A stretch of 64,000 bases of DNA from Isoetes taiwanensis. Its lineage: Eukaryota; Streptophyta; Lycopodiopsida; Isoetales; Isoetaceae. The stretch lies in assembly GCA_021234155.1 (NCBI GenBank), contig JAJEKV010000075.1:1926001-1990000 (forward strand), written 5' to 3'. The position numbers and the translations under genes were made by a program. This document shows, one piece after another, positions 36,546 to 47,747 of this stretch (positions are counted from its first letter, which is position 1; each line of letters starts with the position of its first letter). Under the pieces are notes generated by a model. The model was given only the letters and a program-made list of their open reading frames with translations, made no database searches and was not told the origin of the DNA.

Positions 36546-36833
36546 CTTGGCTCCTTTTCTCCAACAAATACAGAGAATGGTTTGTAAAGGAAGTCAGACA
36601 GTTTTTCTTTATAACTCCAGCCAAAGCTTGTTTCTTGCATTATGGTTATCCCATATTCCCCCAAACGAGGAACTACTTCTTCCCGAAAAATGCTTTCTAT
36701 ATGAAAAGCATTCATAAATTGTGATTGAAACGTCAGATGCACAATCTTTTTCTTTTTTCCACTGACAGATTTTTCAATATTTATTATTCCATTACTTTGC
36801 TTTTGCAGAAATTTGATAACTTTGAAGGCTTCC
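36521..36833 (-). pseudogene. RT gene, upstream exon
   Basis: It begins right after a TTTCAG acceptor (minus strand) with VEAFKVIKFLQKQSNGIINI, a lysine-rich stretch and FREEVVPRLGEYGITIMQET. It then shifts frame into the CPCRNM block of the next piece. It lies about 270 bp from the donor of the preceding exon (37104), the size of an ordinary intron. No domain known to me. Confidence 0.5.
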
Positions 36834-37103
36834 ACCTGAAAGCATCATAGATAAACACTGGTTTTTAGATATAGACTTATAAGTGCAATTAATATAATAA
36901 AAACCACACTAAGATATACTGCATTCCAAGATGAAAGTACAATGTAGTAGCCCCAAAAGTGAGCTTTCTTCAATGAACTACAATATCCAAGCCACATAGT
37001 GTTTGTCTAATGCAAAAGAACAGGAGACCTCATCAAAGGTCAAGTTGGCGAGGCACTATGTCCTTTTCATAACGGCATGTACTCTTGTTAACAGAGCACT
37101 CAC

Positions 37104-38310
37104 CAATGTTTACTTTTAACCACAGAATCAGTAGATGTGTCTGCATAATAGTTACTAGGCTGTTTCCTCACCAACCTAGGGGGAAAGAAGTTGCTAACAT
37201 TAATCAGTTCCTGATCTGGGTCACTTCCTTTCTTAGCAGAGAGCATGAAGCAACTGTTGGACCTGGCTGAGACAGAAGAACCATTAGGATCAGGTTTTAC
37301 CATAGCTTCAGCAATTTGAATCATTCTGTTATTCCCAAATTTGGTTTGTATGTTGGACTCCTTATCAACTGCGTATTCAATGGCTATGTCAATCATGTTC
37401 TCCCTGAAATTCATGTATCCAGTAATGGCAAGTACCGCAGTCTGCAGAACCGTGCTAAGCAGACCAACCACGTGCAAGAATGCTTCTTTTGTAGACAGGG
37501 ATGGGAATACCACATCCAGACTGTTTAGGATGTACCATACTGCATGATCTACCCATGTGATATTATCCTTGCAAATCGCCATATCATCATCCTTTCTATA
37601 CTTCTTTTTATCACAGGCGCATTTTTTGTAAGGACAGAAGGACCTCCACATCCTTCTCACAAAGTAATCATCTCTTTTTGTATTCCCAGCAGCCATATGG
37701 TTCTTCTTGTTCACATACAAACCATACAGACAATCACAGTCTTTTTCAAAGATTTTGATACCAAAAGGTAAGTCTACAGGATTCTTGTCTAGGATGTGAT
37801 CCCCTGCCTCCATAATATCCTTAACAGTCTTGACCTGTTCTTTGTCAATATCTGCAAGGTACATCCATGATTCCTCACTGATAGGGGCCATGACTCCTAG
37901 ATTCTTGCACCTCCACATAGCATGGTCATATTGCCTGGCTAGTGCCTCAACCACATCATTTGTCAGGGCTGGAAACATGGAATTGTTAACCATGCTAAGT
38001 CTGACCACTTCATTCCTCTGTACTGGTTCAACACTATGAGTTACGTTACTGCTATTAGAAGGCGGTCCCCCTAGAAGGGCGGTCTTGAAAATGTTGTTTC
38101 CCAACTTTGGAGTATTACTGCTCCTCTTGGGAATAATCACAGAAGCAGTCATGCTTTTGCTGACATTGTTTGCAACCTCAAGGCAGACATTTACCTTTTC
38201 AGCCATTGCACTAATAAAGTCTTCTCTTTCTGTTCTGGAGAATAGTAGTTCTTGCATGCCACTGTATGCATCATCAAGATGCCCAAAAATAGCACCTGGT
38301 TCTTTCATAT
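37104..38310 (-). CDS. 402-codon open exon upstream of the RT domain, unknown domain
   Basis: The longest clean coding stretch of the RT gene. On the minus strand it runs from LAGYMKEPGAIFGHLDDAYS to VVKSKHW and ends exactly at a strong donor, TTG/GTGAGT. It has a cysteine-rich cluster (FCPYKKCACDKKKYRKDDD), a region of likely helices (NITWVDHAVWYILNSLDVVF) and a Ser/Asn-rich C-terminal end (SSVSARSNSCFMLS). I recognise no domain. Position and strand suggest that it is the N-terminal extension of the RT protein, but a separate gene is possible. No stop or shift was seen inside, unlike in its neighbours. Confidence 0.5.
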
Positions 38311-38528
38311 AGCCAGCTAGTACTAACCACTGATTGAAGATACGCTACTACAGAGTACCTGCTATCAGTGATTTTGAGATCCTTGCAAACAATGTATTCA
38401 CGCACTTGGCTATCTCCAAAACAATATAAAACAGCTTGTACAACCTTGTTTAGAATCTGACAAGTGAGAGCAAAATATCCTAAAGCTGCAAGGTCTTTAT
38501 CCCAGCGCTTGCTTCCAGATGCAATCTG
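38274..38528 (-). pseudogene. RT gene, further upstream exon
   Basis: It follows a GTGTTTCAG acceptor with IASGSKRWDKDLAALGYFAL, then TCQILNKVVQAVLYCFGDSQ and KITDSRYSVVAYLQ. The frame then shifts by one or two bases into WLVLAGYMKEP of the 402-codon exon, without an intron between them. This is a frameshift inside one original exon. No start codon is visible; the 5' end of the gene was not found. Confidence 0.45.
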
Positions 38529-39915
38529 AAACACATTAATTCTAAAACTCAGAAATTTGAAAGAACTCAGAAATCATGAGACATTTGTCGGATATCTTTG
38601 ACTAAAATCCATCCTTGGATTGGATTAGCAAAAATTTCCTAAGCAAATAGATAGATTAGCATCTAGTCTAGTAAGTCTAATCTTGACTCAGACTAATAAA
38701 TCATTAGGCCAAAACCTCGTCTAAGACCTATGTCTTTTTGCCCTAGTCTCCTAGATAGTCAAGATCAGCAAACAAATGTCTAGACTTTTGGAAGATCAGA
38801 ACTTACACCGAATGCATTTAAGTATTTATAAAGCAAAGCAAACAAACTGATCTTTTATACAGCAGTAATAGTATTCATGTCAATGGAAAATATTCAACTA
38901 AGACATTGTACAGATCTTCTCTTTTGTATCTGAAGCAGAAGCTGAGAACGTATTTACCTTGATGGTTTTAAATCATAACCAGACGACATACAATATTAAA
39001 ACGTATGGAAGTCACAACACCTGGTTACTTAGTAATTTATTCAACCAAAAAACCTTCAACCAAACCATCAAATTTGACCAGGGAAGAGCGTCTCTTACCT
39101 GCCACCGTCCACAAGCAAAAATGAGTTAGAAAACCAATTTATCTATGTGGGAAGGCAGGTGTCATAGGCCACCCTTCAGTTGCTATCGCGTTCCTAGAAA
39201 AATCTGACTCAAACTTAAAATCATGAATAAAGATCATAGCACAACTTTTAGTCTAAGTATAATCTCATGCTAAGATTACGCCTGCTGCTCAGTTGGATGT
39301 TCTCAACCTGCCAAGCGTGTAAAATACCTTATGATTTTCGGGAGTGACACAAGTATTAGGAAGCACAGCTATGCCATTTCGTTCCTCACTTGTATCAGCC
39401 TCTGCACCAGTTTTCAAGCATTTTGCCAGGAGCTTGGGCATCATCACTTGCCTTTTGGATTATTGGTTTTGCAGCAGGACCCCAATTTTGCTTTGCTTCG
39501 GGTTACTGTTCTGTGATCCCTTTGGTATGCCCATCTTGCTTTTTTGAGATCTGAGATAGAACCTAAAGCAATGTTTTGCAAGAGAAAGCCTCGGCATGCA
39601 CATTGGAGATCTGACCAGAAACTTTGCCTTTTAAATTCCCCTTGCTTTGTCCCTGCTCAGATCAAGAACCAGCATGGTAAGGCGGGATTCATGAGTGATC
39701 GGATCAGCCTGCCCTTTTTACTGTTGTAACGAAAAAACTCGGCTATTGGACGGCCCATTCGAGTAATACCTAGCCTTAACCTCTTATGGTATTTTTTAAC
39801 AAAGTTTTACACACCCCAATCTATGCCTTCCCATGTTTTAACATGTCATTAAAAACCAGTTCAGTCTAGTATGTGCTGGAATTTCTTTCCTTAGCTACTA
39901 GTCTAGTCTCGTCAT
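38529..39915. other. no recognised gene
   Basis: It should contain the 5' exons or promoter of the RT gene, if they are kept; none could be recognised. Short frames only. Confidence 0.35.
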
Positions 39916-40114
<199 letters not shown>

Positions 40115-40601
40115 TTTTTCACCATTTCGTATTTGTATACTTACAATTAGAGGGTTTTTCACCATTATCTCGGGCAAAATACATACTTTAGGGGTTAAAT
40201 TAGCTTCCAAAGATCAGTTTTTGGCCACCCTTCGAAAGCAAATGTCCATACCCCCTTATGACTAAGTGCATCCCCCGGGATTGTACCTCTTATGTCAGCT
40301 ATAACTCTACACTTGAGAACATTGGATTGTAGGTTTTTCTAGTTAATATTTCTTTCTATAACAGTAGATTTTATATAAGCGATGCCTTCAGTAGTCAAGA
40401 GAATTGTCTTTATATCGCTAGTTTCTGTATAGTTATAGCTATTTAAGATTAGTTTTAGGTTAAATTGATTAAATGATTAATTTTATGTTTCAATGACCAT
40501 TTTATAGATAGTTGATTATTGCTGAAATAAATGTTTGATTACTTTTCAACAATTGTATTATTACTTGATCAATATTAAACTATCTAATATGATTAAATTA
40601 T
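40115..40601. other. AT-rich flank of the second LINE
   Basis: No gene. The AT-rich sequence before the LINE continues after it at 47748, so one AT-rich block was split by the LINE. Confidence 0.5.
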
Positions 40602-40763
40602 AAACTTTATTATTTACTCGCACACGATGGGCAGACCTCTCAGATGCAGTTAATCTTCATGGGGCTACTGAGATGGATGTGGAGGACCCTCAACTGCCCA
40701 CATGAATATTCTTTCTTGGAATGTTAGGGGAGTGGCTTCTTCCCCAAGCAAAAGGACTAGATT

Positions 40764-43700
40764 CACTACAAGAGAATGCATGTTTTGCGTCAGAAAATTC
40801 GTCAGATTCCCTTCACAGATGTGGACAGTGCCCAGACACATACGGCTGACGCATGTTCTGACGAATATTTTCTGACGAAATTTCGTCAGATTTTGCGTCG
40901 TATTTTTCGTCAGAAATTCTGACGTAAAATCGTCAGACTTTCGTCACAATAATCGTCAGAATTATCGTCACATATTTCGTCAGAATATGCGTCAGAATTT
41001 AGGTCATATAATTCGTCAGAATTTACGTCGCATTTTCGTCGAAGTTTTCGTCACATTTATCGTCAGATTTTCGTCAGATGTATCGTCAGTAGATTCATCA
41101 AAATTTCATCACCTTTTTCGTCAGAAGATTCTTCATGTCTGTCATAATTCCATTATTAGATGAGATGCAAATTGAGTTTGTTTTTTGTGCTTTAGTATAT
41201 GCATTTGAGTTGCTTGGAATGGTTTCTAATGCAATTAAAAGATAACTTTTATACCATGCTCTCAAAAAACCACCTGTTCACAAATTTCCAGCAAGTAAAC
41301 ATCGACTATTATTCTCTTGCATTATGCAAAAATTTGATTCCAGTTATATATGAATCTTAGGCATTCAAAAATAAAATCTTTACAACCAACTTGGTTTGAT
41401 TTCCTCCATGTTCAATAGTGATTTGATGTAGCTCTTAATATTGATCAGCATATGAATCCAAGCTAAAATCCATACTCATGGCTTTCTTGTCTAGATCATT
41501 CTACCATTCAGGCATTTTTAACGAAGTACTTCAATCCCCGGTCCAAAGCATAGCTTAATCCTGAAAAAGGCAATTTCCCACTATTATACAATGTAAATAA
41601 GGCAATTTCCCACTATTATACAATGTAAATGTTGTAGATGTTCATGCAAAACTACCTATTGAAAATTTTAAGTTTCTAAGTTTAAAAATTTAAGCTTAAA
41701 GGAGCTTGAAACAAAACATCTTATACTTGCCTTTTCGCGTTGAAATTAAGTGTTATACAATGTCTTTGGCATGACACTTGTGCCGAAGGTACTTACTACA
41801 TGGTATCCTAAGACATCTCAAGATTATATGACAGACTGGATCGTCATATCCTCTAGCTCTTGTTGTAAAACTCACAGGAGCACTCGACTTAAATTCCAAG
41901 CTTAATATCATTGCCACAAAGCTACAGAACTAGCGAACCATCAATCCGTCAGATGAGGCACTTATAGGGAAGAGAGGCCAGGTTAGGTGTGGAAAAGGTC
42001 TACAAAGATAAATAATTACATCGAAGACATCACACTATAATGGGTGTGCATGGGTGTGGCTCATAAGAGGGTAACTATCTTATGAGAATGATGCAATAGG
42101 GGTTACACCATAATAGTCGGCCAGTTCTGAGTTTAAACATGCAAGATACAAAATTTGAATTTATGTCCTAACACTTTGTAATGCGGGATCTTTTGATCAA
42201 CCTCGGACAGCCACATAATATCAGGCCTCCTATTTTATGCAAACCAATAACATTGCCCCTCTAAAGACGAAATGATGAACGATCGCGACAAGACGTTTGG
42301 CTCCTCTTGTTATAGGCTACAAGCACCATGGATATGTTCTCTACAAGAATGCAACAGATACCTAGATCGGCAATAACAAGCGCATTTGTTTTCCAAAGAT
42401 TTTTGGAATCCCATTGCCAAAGCGGTATATGTGATGTGGACAAGTGCTAAGAAGCCTAAAGATCTGTGGCAAATACATGAAGCACTCTTACACTAGATTG
42501 GAAAAACTGATATTGAGATTACCTTAAAAATAGAGAGTGGATGCTTTGGAGAGCCAAAGAACCATAAAAATACTTCTTCCGCTTGATGTCAGAGCATGCA
42601 TAAACCGCCCCTCTATCACTACAAGAGAATGCCCGCTCAAGCCGCGAAGAAGTATTTTTATGGTTGCTGGCTCTCCAAAGCATCCACGCTCTATTTTTAA
42701 GAAGAAGAAGAAGAGATTTTAACGTCACGCCACATCACAATATCAATATCAGTTTTTCCAATCTAGTGTAAGAGTGCTTCATGTATTTGCCACAGAGCTT
42801 TAGGCTTCTTAGCACTTGTCCACATCACATATACAGCTTTGGCAATGGGATTCCAGCAAAATTACTGTGAAAACAAATGCGCTTTGTTATTGCCGATCTA
42901 GGTATCTCATGCATTCTTGTAGCGCATATATCCATGGTGCTTGTAGCCTACAACAAGAGGAGCCAAACGTCTTGTCGCATCGCTCATCATTTCGCCTTTT
43001 TAGAGGGGTAATGTTATTGGTTTGCATAAAATAGGAGGCCTGATATTATGTGGCTCGGCCGAGGTGCAAATAAAAGATCCTCGCATAAAAGTGTTAGGAC
43101 ATAAATTCAAATTTTGTATAATGTGATGTTTAAACCAGAACCACCGACTATTATGGTGTAACCCATCGCATCATTCTCATAAGATAGTTACCCTCTTATG
43201 AGCCACACCCATGCATACCCATTATAGTGTGATGTCTTCTAATGTAATTATTTATACCGTGACCTTTTCCACACCTAACCCGGCCTCTCTTCCCTATAAG
43301 TGCCTCATCCGACGATTGATGGTTCGCTAGTTCTCAGAGCTTTGTGGCAATGATATTAAGCTTGAATTTAAGTCGAAGTGCTCCCCGTGAGTTTTACAAC
43401 AAGAGCTAGAGGATATGACGATCCAGTCTGTCATATAATCTTGAGATGTCTTAGGATACCATGTAGTAAGTACCTTCGGCACAAGTGTCATGCCAAAGAC
43501 ATTGTATAACACTTAATTTCAACGCGAAAAGGCAAGTATAAGATGTTTTGTTTCAAGCTCCTTTAAGCTTAAATTTTTAAACTTAGAAACTTAAATTTTT
43601 CAATAGGTAGTTTTGCATGAACATCTACAACATTTACATTGTATAATAGTGGGAAATTGCCTTATTTACATTGTATTTCTGACGATAAATGTGACGAAGA

Positions 43701-43967
43701 CTTCGACGAAAATGCGACGTAAATTCTGACGAATTATATGACCTAAATTCTGATGCATATTCTGACAAAATATGTGACGATAATTCTGACGATTATTGTG
43801 ACGAAAGTCTGACGATTTTACGTCAGAATTTCTGACGAAAAATACGACGCAAAATCTGACGAAATTTCATCAGAACATGCGTCAGCCGTATGTGTCTGGG
43901 CACTGTCCACATCTGTGAAGGGAATCTGACGAATTTTCTGACGCAAAACATGCATTCTCTTGTAGTG
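40764..43967. mobile_element. 3.2-kb inverted-repeat element with CACTA ends
   Basis: Both outer ends read CACTACAAGAGAATGCATG (right end as reverse complement), the canonical CACTA terminus. The first 330 bp of each arm are packed with TCTGACGA/TCGTCAGA units, the subterminal repeats expected of CACTA elements. The arms then run on as reverse complements for over 1.2 kb up to a centre at about 42612. The left arm has about 530 bp (41065-41595) that the right arm lacks. No transposase is encoded. It lies in the LINE endonuclease ORF. The outer flanks ATT and TAT do not match each other. Confidence 0.9.
42617..43967. mobile_element. complete CACTA unit inside the foldback, TAT target duplication
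   Basis: A second CACTACAAGAGAATGC stands at 42617 near the centre of the foldback, facing the end at 43967. Both sides of this 1351-bp unit are flanked by TAT (42614-42616 and 43968-43970), the 3-bp duplication CACTA elements make. The left arm looks like an inverted second copy whose inner end is decayed or cut (CTTCCGCTTGATGTCAGAG in place of a clean terminus). Confidence 0.75.
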
Positions 43968-46900
43968 TATCTATCTAAGTTCCCCATGGATATATGTTGT
44001 TTTCAAGAGCACAAGTGCCGTAAAGGCGAGGTTCAAAAGCTAGCTAACATTTTGGGGCGTGATTATAATGTGCTTGTGGCGGCTGCTGATTCTACTAAAG
44101 CAGGCGTTCTTACTGCATGGAAGCCCTCTTTGAATGTCACTTTCACTCAAGTGGACAGGTTTGGTCGTTGGATAATTGTTAAGTGGAAAGAGCGGGGGCA
44201 AGAATGTGGTTTAATGAATGTTTATGCTCACAATTATCCTCGTCAAAGGGGAGCTTTGTGGGCCTCTCTTCGTAGCAAAGTTCTCAGGCTAGGCAATAAT
44301 GTGGCATGGTTGCTCATTGGAGATTTTAATATGGTTGAAATTGAGGCAGACAGATGTGGCAGGGGATCACAGGTGGTTCAGGGATTTGAGCAGGAGCAAT
44401 GGCAACGCCTGCTGCATGACTGTGGCCTTGTGGAGATCGAGGGTGATCAATCCTTCACATGGTGCAATGGATGGACAGGCAACGGTAGAGCTTATGCCCG
44501 ACATGATCGTGGCTATTATAATGCAGTAGCTGCTGATTTTCTTCAGTTGCAGAGAACTAATTTGTTGGACAGTGTAGTCTCAGATCATAATCCACAATGG
44601 TTCTCTACCGGACAACCTCTATGGCGAAGAGCTACAAAAACTTACTTCAAGCTCAATACTAAACATTTGAAGGATAGTGAGTTCATTGCAGGTTGTCGGA
44701 ATGCATGGTCTCATGAATTCTCTCGTTGTGGTGGCATGGCTGGTATTGTTGCTGCTCACAGGGCTGTTAAATCCTTTGCAAAGCAGTGGGGTCATGCACA
44801 GGTGGTCCGGACTAGAGGCCAATTAACCGGGTTGTATCAGGAGTTACAGAGATGTCGTGCTCTTGCCCCTTCTTCTGGTGTTAGAGAGAAGGCAATCTTG
44901 ACAGAGATTAAAACCATTGAGACGGCCCATGTGAATCAAGCCAGGATAAAGGCTGGACTAGAATGGTTTAGATCTGGTGATAGATGCTCTCACTTCTTTT
45001 TTCGGACCGCTAAGAGAAGGCGTATGATGGCCTCTATTAACTCCCTTATTTTGCCTGATGGTTCAGAATGTTCTGATCCAGTTCAGTTGAAGCAGTATCT
45101 TCACGACCACTTTTCCTCATTTTTTTCCAGACATCAGTTGCCCTTTCAGGAGGATATGCAATCTGCAGTCTTATCGAAGGTCCACCCCATTGTGTCAGTG
45201 AAGTAGCGTGCACACCTAGAATCAGACATCACCATTAATGACTTGCATTCAGCTGCTTCTCGTTTAAAGAAAGACAAGTGCCCTGGCCTAGATGGTTTCC
45301 CAGTGGAATTTTTCCAGGAATATTGGGATTGGTTGGGTTGCGATCTTTATAATGCTTTCTGTGAGTTTCATAGGTTCAGAAGTTTGGATAAGATCCTTAA
45401 TACTGGCTGTATTTCTCTTATTCCCAAGTGTAAAGAGCCGAAGACAATATCTGGCTGGCGCCCTATCACATTATTGTCTTCCGTGTATAAAATATTTGCG
45501 AAGGCCCTTGCAGACAAAGTGCGTGATGTCTTGGCTGTATCAATCTCTCCTACTCAAACTGGATTCTTGCCAAGGAGGAGCATTTTAGACAATGTTGCTG
45601 CTGCTTATGAGGTTATGTATTGGGCCAGATTGAAAGGTCAGCATATAGTCTATCTTAAATTAGATTTTGCCAAGGCACATGACAGTGTACATTGGGAATT
45701 TTTGGAAAAAAGCCTCTTAACATTCGACTTTGGTCAGCAGTTCACCAGTGATATTATGAAGCTCCATATCTCGGCACGGTCTACTGTGTTGTTTCAGGGG
45801 GAACCCTCCTGTTTTTTCAGTTGGGCGAGGTGTTCGCCAAGGATGCCCATTAGCTCCACTTTTGTTCACAATAGTAGCTGAGGTCCTCTCACAGCTATTT
45901 GCTAAGGCCGTGCAGGATGGGATAGTGCAGGGGTTGAATATGGAGAATGGTTCACAGGAGATTTGTAACCAGTATGCGGATGACACGTTCCTCTTTCTTG
46001 TTGCTGATACGGATAATCTTCAGAATGCAAAGCTTCTTCTTGATACTTTCTCTTTAGCATCTAGAGTTTTTGTTGGTTGGCCAAAGTGTTCTGCGTTATG
46101 GACGCTTGATGGGGTTGTGCCTCCTTGTGTTGCGGAGTTTCCTTGGAAGGTGCTTCCTCATGGGAAGGCTACTAAACTTCTTGGTATTCCTGTGGGCATT
46201 CATATTTCTACCTCTGATGCTTGGGATATTATCATAGAAGGGTTGCGTAAGCATTTATTTTGGTGGAATACTGCTAAGCTCTCTCTGCCAGCGCGAATAA
46301 CGGTTGCTAAGCATGTTTTAAGTAATTCCCATGTCTATATGGCCTCTGCCCTTCTGGCTTCTCAGTCAAAATTTCAGGTGATTGTTACTATTGTCTGTAA
46401 TTTTATTTGGGGTCCAAATGCACCAAGCCAAAATTTGCAGGTGGTTTGGGTATGACAAACTTCCATTTGCAGAGTAAGATTCTAATTTCTAAATTCATTT
46501 GGAGGATCCTCAAGGATATGGTTGACTCACCTGGAGTGCGGTTGGTGAGGCAGTCACTTGCACATTGTGTTCCTTTTGGGAAAGCTTCATTAAAACCGCT
46601 TCTTCCTTGGAGTCTCTTTTATCAGCTATGCCCTTTTCCTAATGCCTCTCATTTTTTGAAAGGCTTGCTGGAGTCTTGGGAGACGATACAGTCCCTATTT
46701 CGTATTGATCTTGTTGCATGTCATCAGTTGAGTGCCCCTTGTTGGTGGATACCTGTGGAAAATAATCTTCCACTTTGTGCCTCGGTGCATCCATTAACTC
46801 AACGGCGCTGGAGGTTAGCAGGAATCTTGACAGTTGCGGCATGGTATGATTCTGGCCAGTTAGCGACATGGAAAACCTTTCAAATAAAATTCTCATTGTC

Positions 46901-47747
46901 TCGATGGGACAGACCTATTTGGCAAAATATTGCTAGTACTCTGCCATTGGTTGCTCCAGAGGATATTGAAGGGTGCATGTGGGTTTCCCACTAGAGTGTT
47001 CACGAGCATAGGCTTGTGAACTCTATGTATAGGCTGCTTGTCAATAGTGATATCCTTCCGCCATCCACTAGGTGGTCCCTTCAGCTTCCACCTCCTAATT
47101 GGAGATGTATGTGGACTTGGGCTTGGGATAAACTACTCCATCCTAAGGTGGCGGTGCTTTGGTGGCAGATTCTTCACAGATGCCCTCGTGTGAACGTGCT
47201 TGTCCACAGATTTGATCCTCGAGTGTCAGCACTATGCCCACTGTGCAAGCAAAGGGACGAGACCATTGAGCATTGTTTCTTTTTATGTGTTCATCTCCAG
47301 CCTGTTTGGTCTTGGCTGCTTTCTCTTTTTCATGTGACATTGACAAGTCAGCAAGTGCTTCTGGCTATTTATCCGGATGCTTGGAATAAGTCGCGGAGCC
47401 AAGCATTTCATTTAGCATCATGATGGTTGTTGTGGTCCATCTGGAAGCGCAGAAGACTGCGTATCTTTCAGGGTTTGGATATTCCTCCTGCAGTTGTCCT
47501 CTAGGACGCACAAGCTAGAATCGCTAAGCCATACCATTGTTCTTCGCTTGCTCCTGCCAAGCGACAGTTGATATTTGAGTCCTATTTGAGTGTGCTGTCT
47601 TATGCATAGGCTGGTGGTTCTACTCAGTGGATCATGATTATCCTCTGAGACTTTATTCCCGCCTCTGCATTTGTATTTTGCTTTTGGCTTGGAGTTTCAA
47701 TAAAGTTTGTCGTTCTTCAAAAAAAAAAAAAAAAACTTTATTATTTA

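Larger units (their letters stand above)
40702..47423 (+). pseudogene. LINE ORF2 (endonuclease, RT, zf-RVT), interrupted
   Basis: It starts MNILSWNVRGVASSPSKRTR at 40702-40763 and resumes at about 43968 with YLSKFPMDICCFQEHKC. The endonuclease continues with NVYAHNYPRQRGALWASLRS and WLLIGDFNMVE, and a TAG closes the frame at 45206 before the RT. The RT follows in the same frame from 45207: GCISLIPKCKEPKTISGWRP, IVYLKLDFAKAHDSVHWEF; after a shift near 45835 GCPLAPLLFTIVAEVL-like and QYADDTFLF (45971); further shifts near 46430 and a stop at 46994. The finger CPLCKQRDETIEHCFFLC is at about 47236-47290. The copy has the insertion, two stops and two or more frameshifts, so it is dead. Confidence 0.88.
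40617..47735 (+). mobile_element. 5'-truncated L1-type LINE split by a CACTA foldback element
   Basis: Flanked by a perfect 15-bp target duplication, AAACTTTATTATTTA at 40602-40616 and 47733-47747, with a poly(A) at 47719-47735. The copy starts inside the end of ORF1 (RWADLSDAVNLHGATEMDVE, then DPQLPT and stop), whose TGA overlaps the ORF2 start as ATGA (40702). The 3204-bp element at 40764-43967 interrupts the endonuclease domain. The LINE itself is then about 3.9 kb. It is related to the LINE at 27623, with the same EN/RT blocks, but is AT-richer and a different family. Confidence 0.9.

Noticed and set aside
40780-41110. Regularly spaced TCGTCAGA units resembling a CRISPR array
   Set aside because: Units are 8-10 bp, spacing is irregular and too short, and the block lies at a CACTA terminus in a plant genome; these are subterminal transposon repeats.
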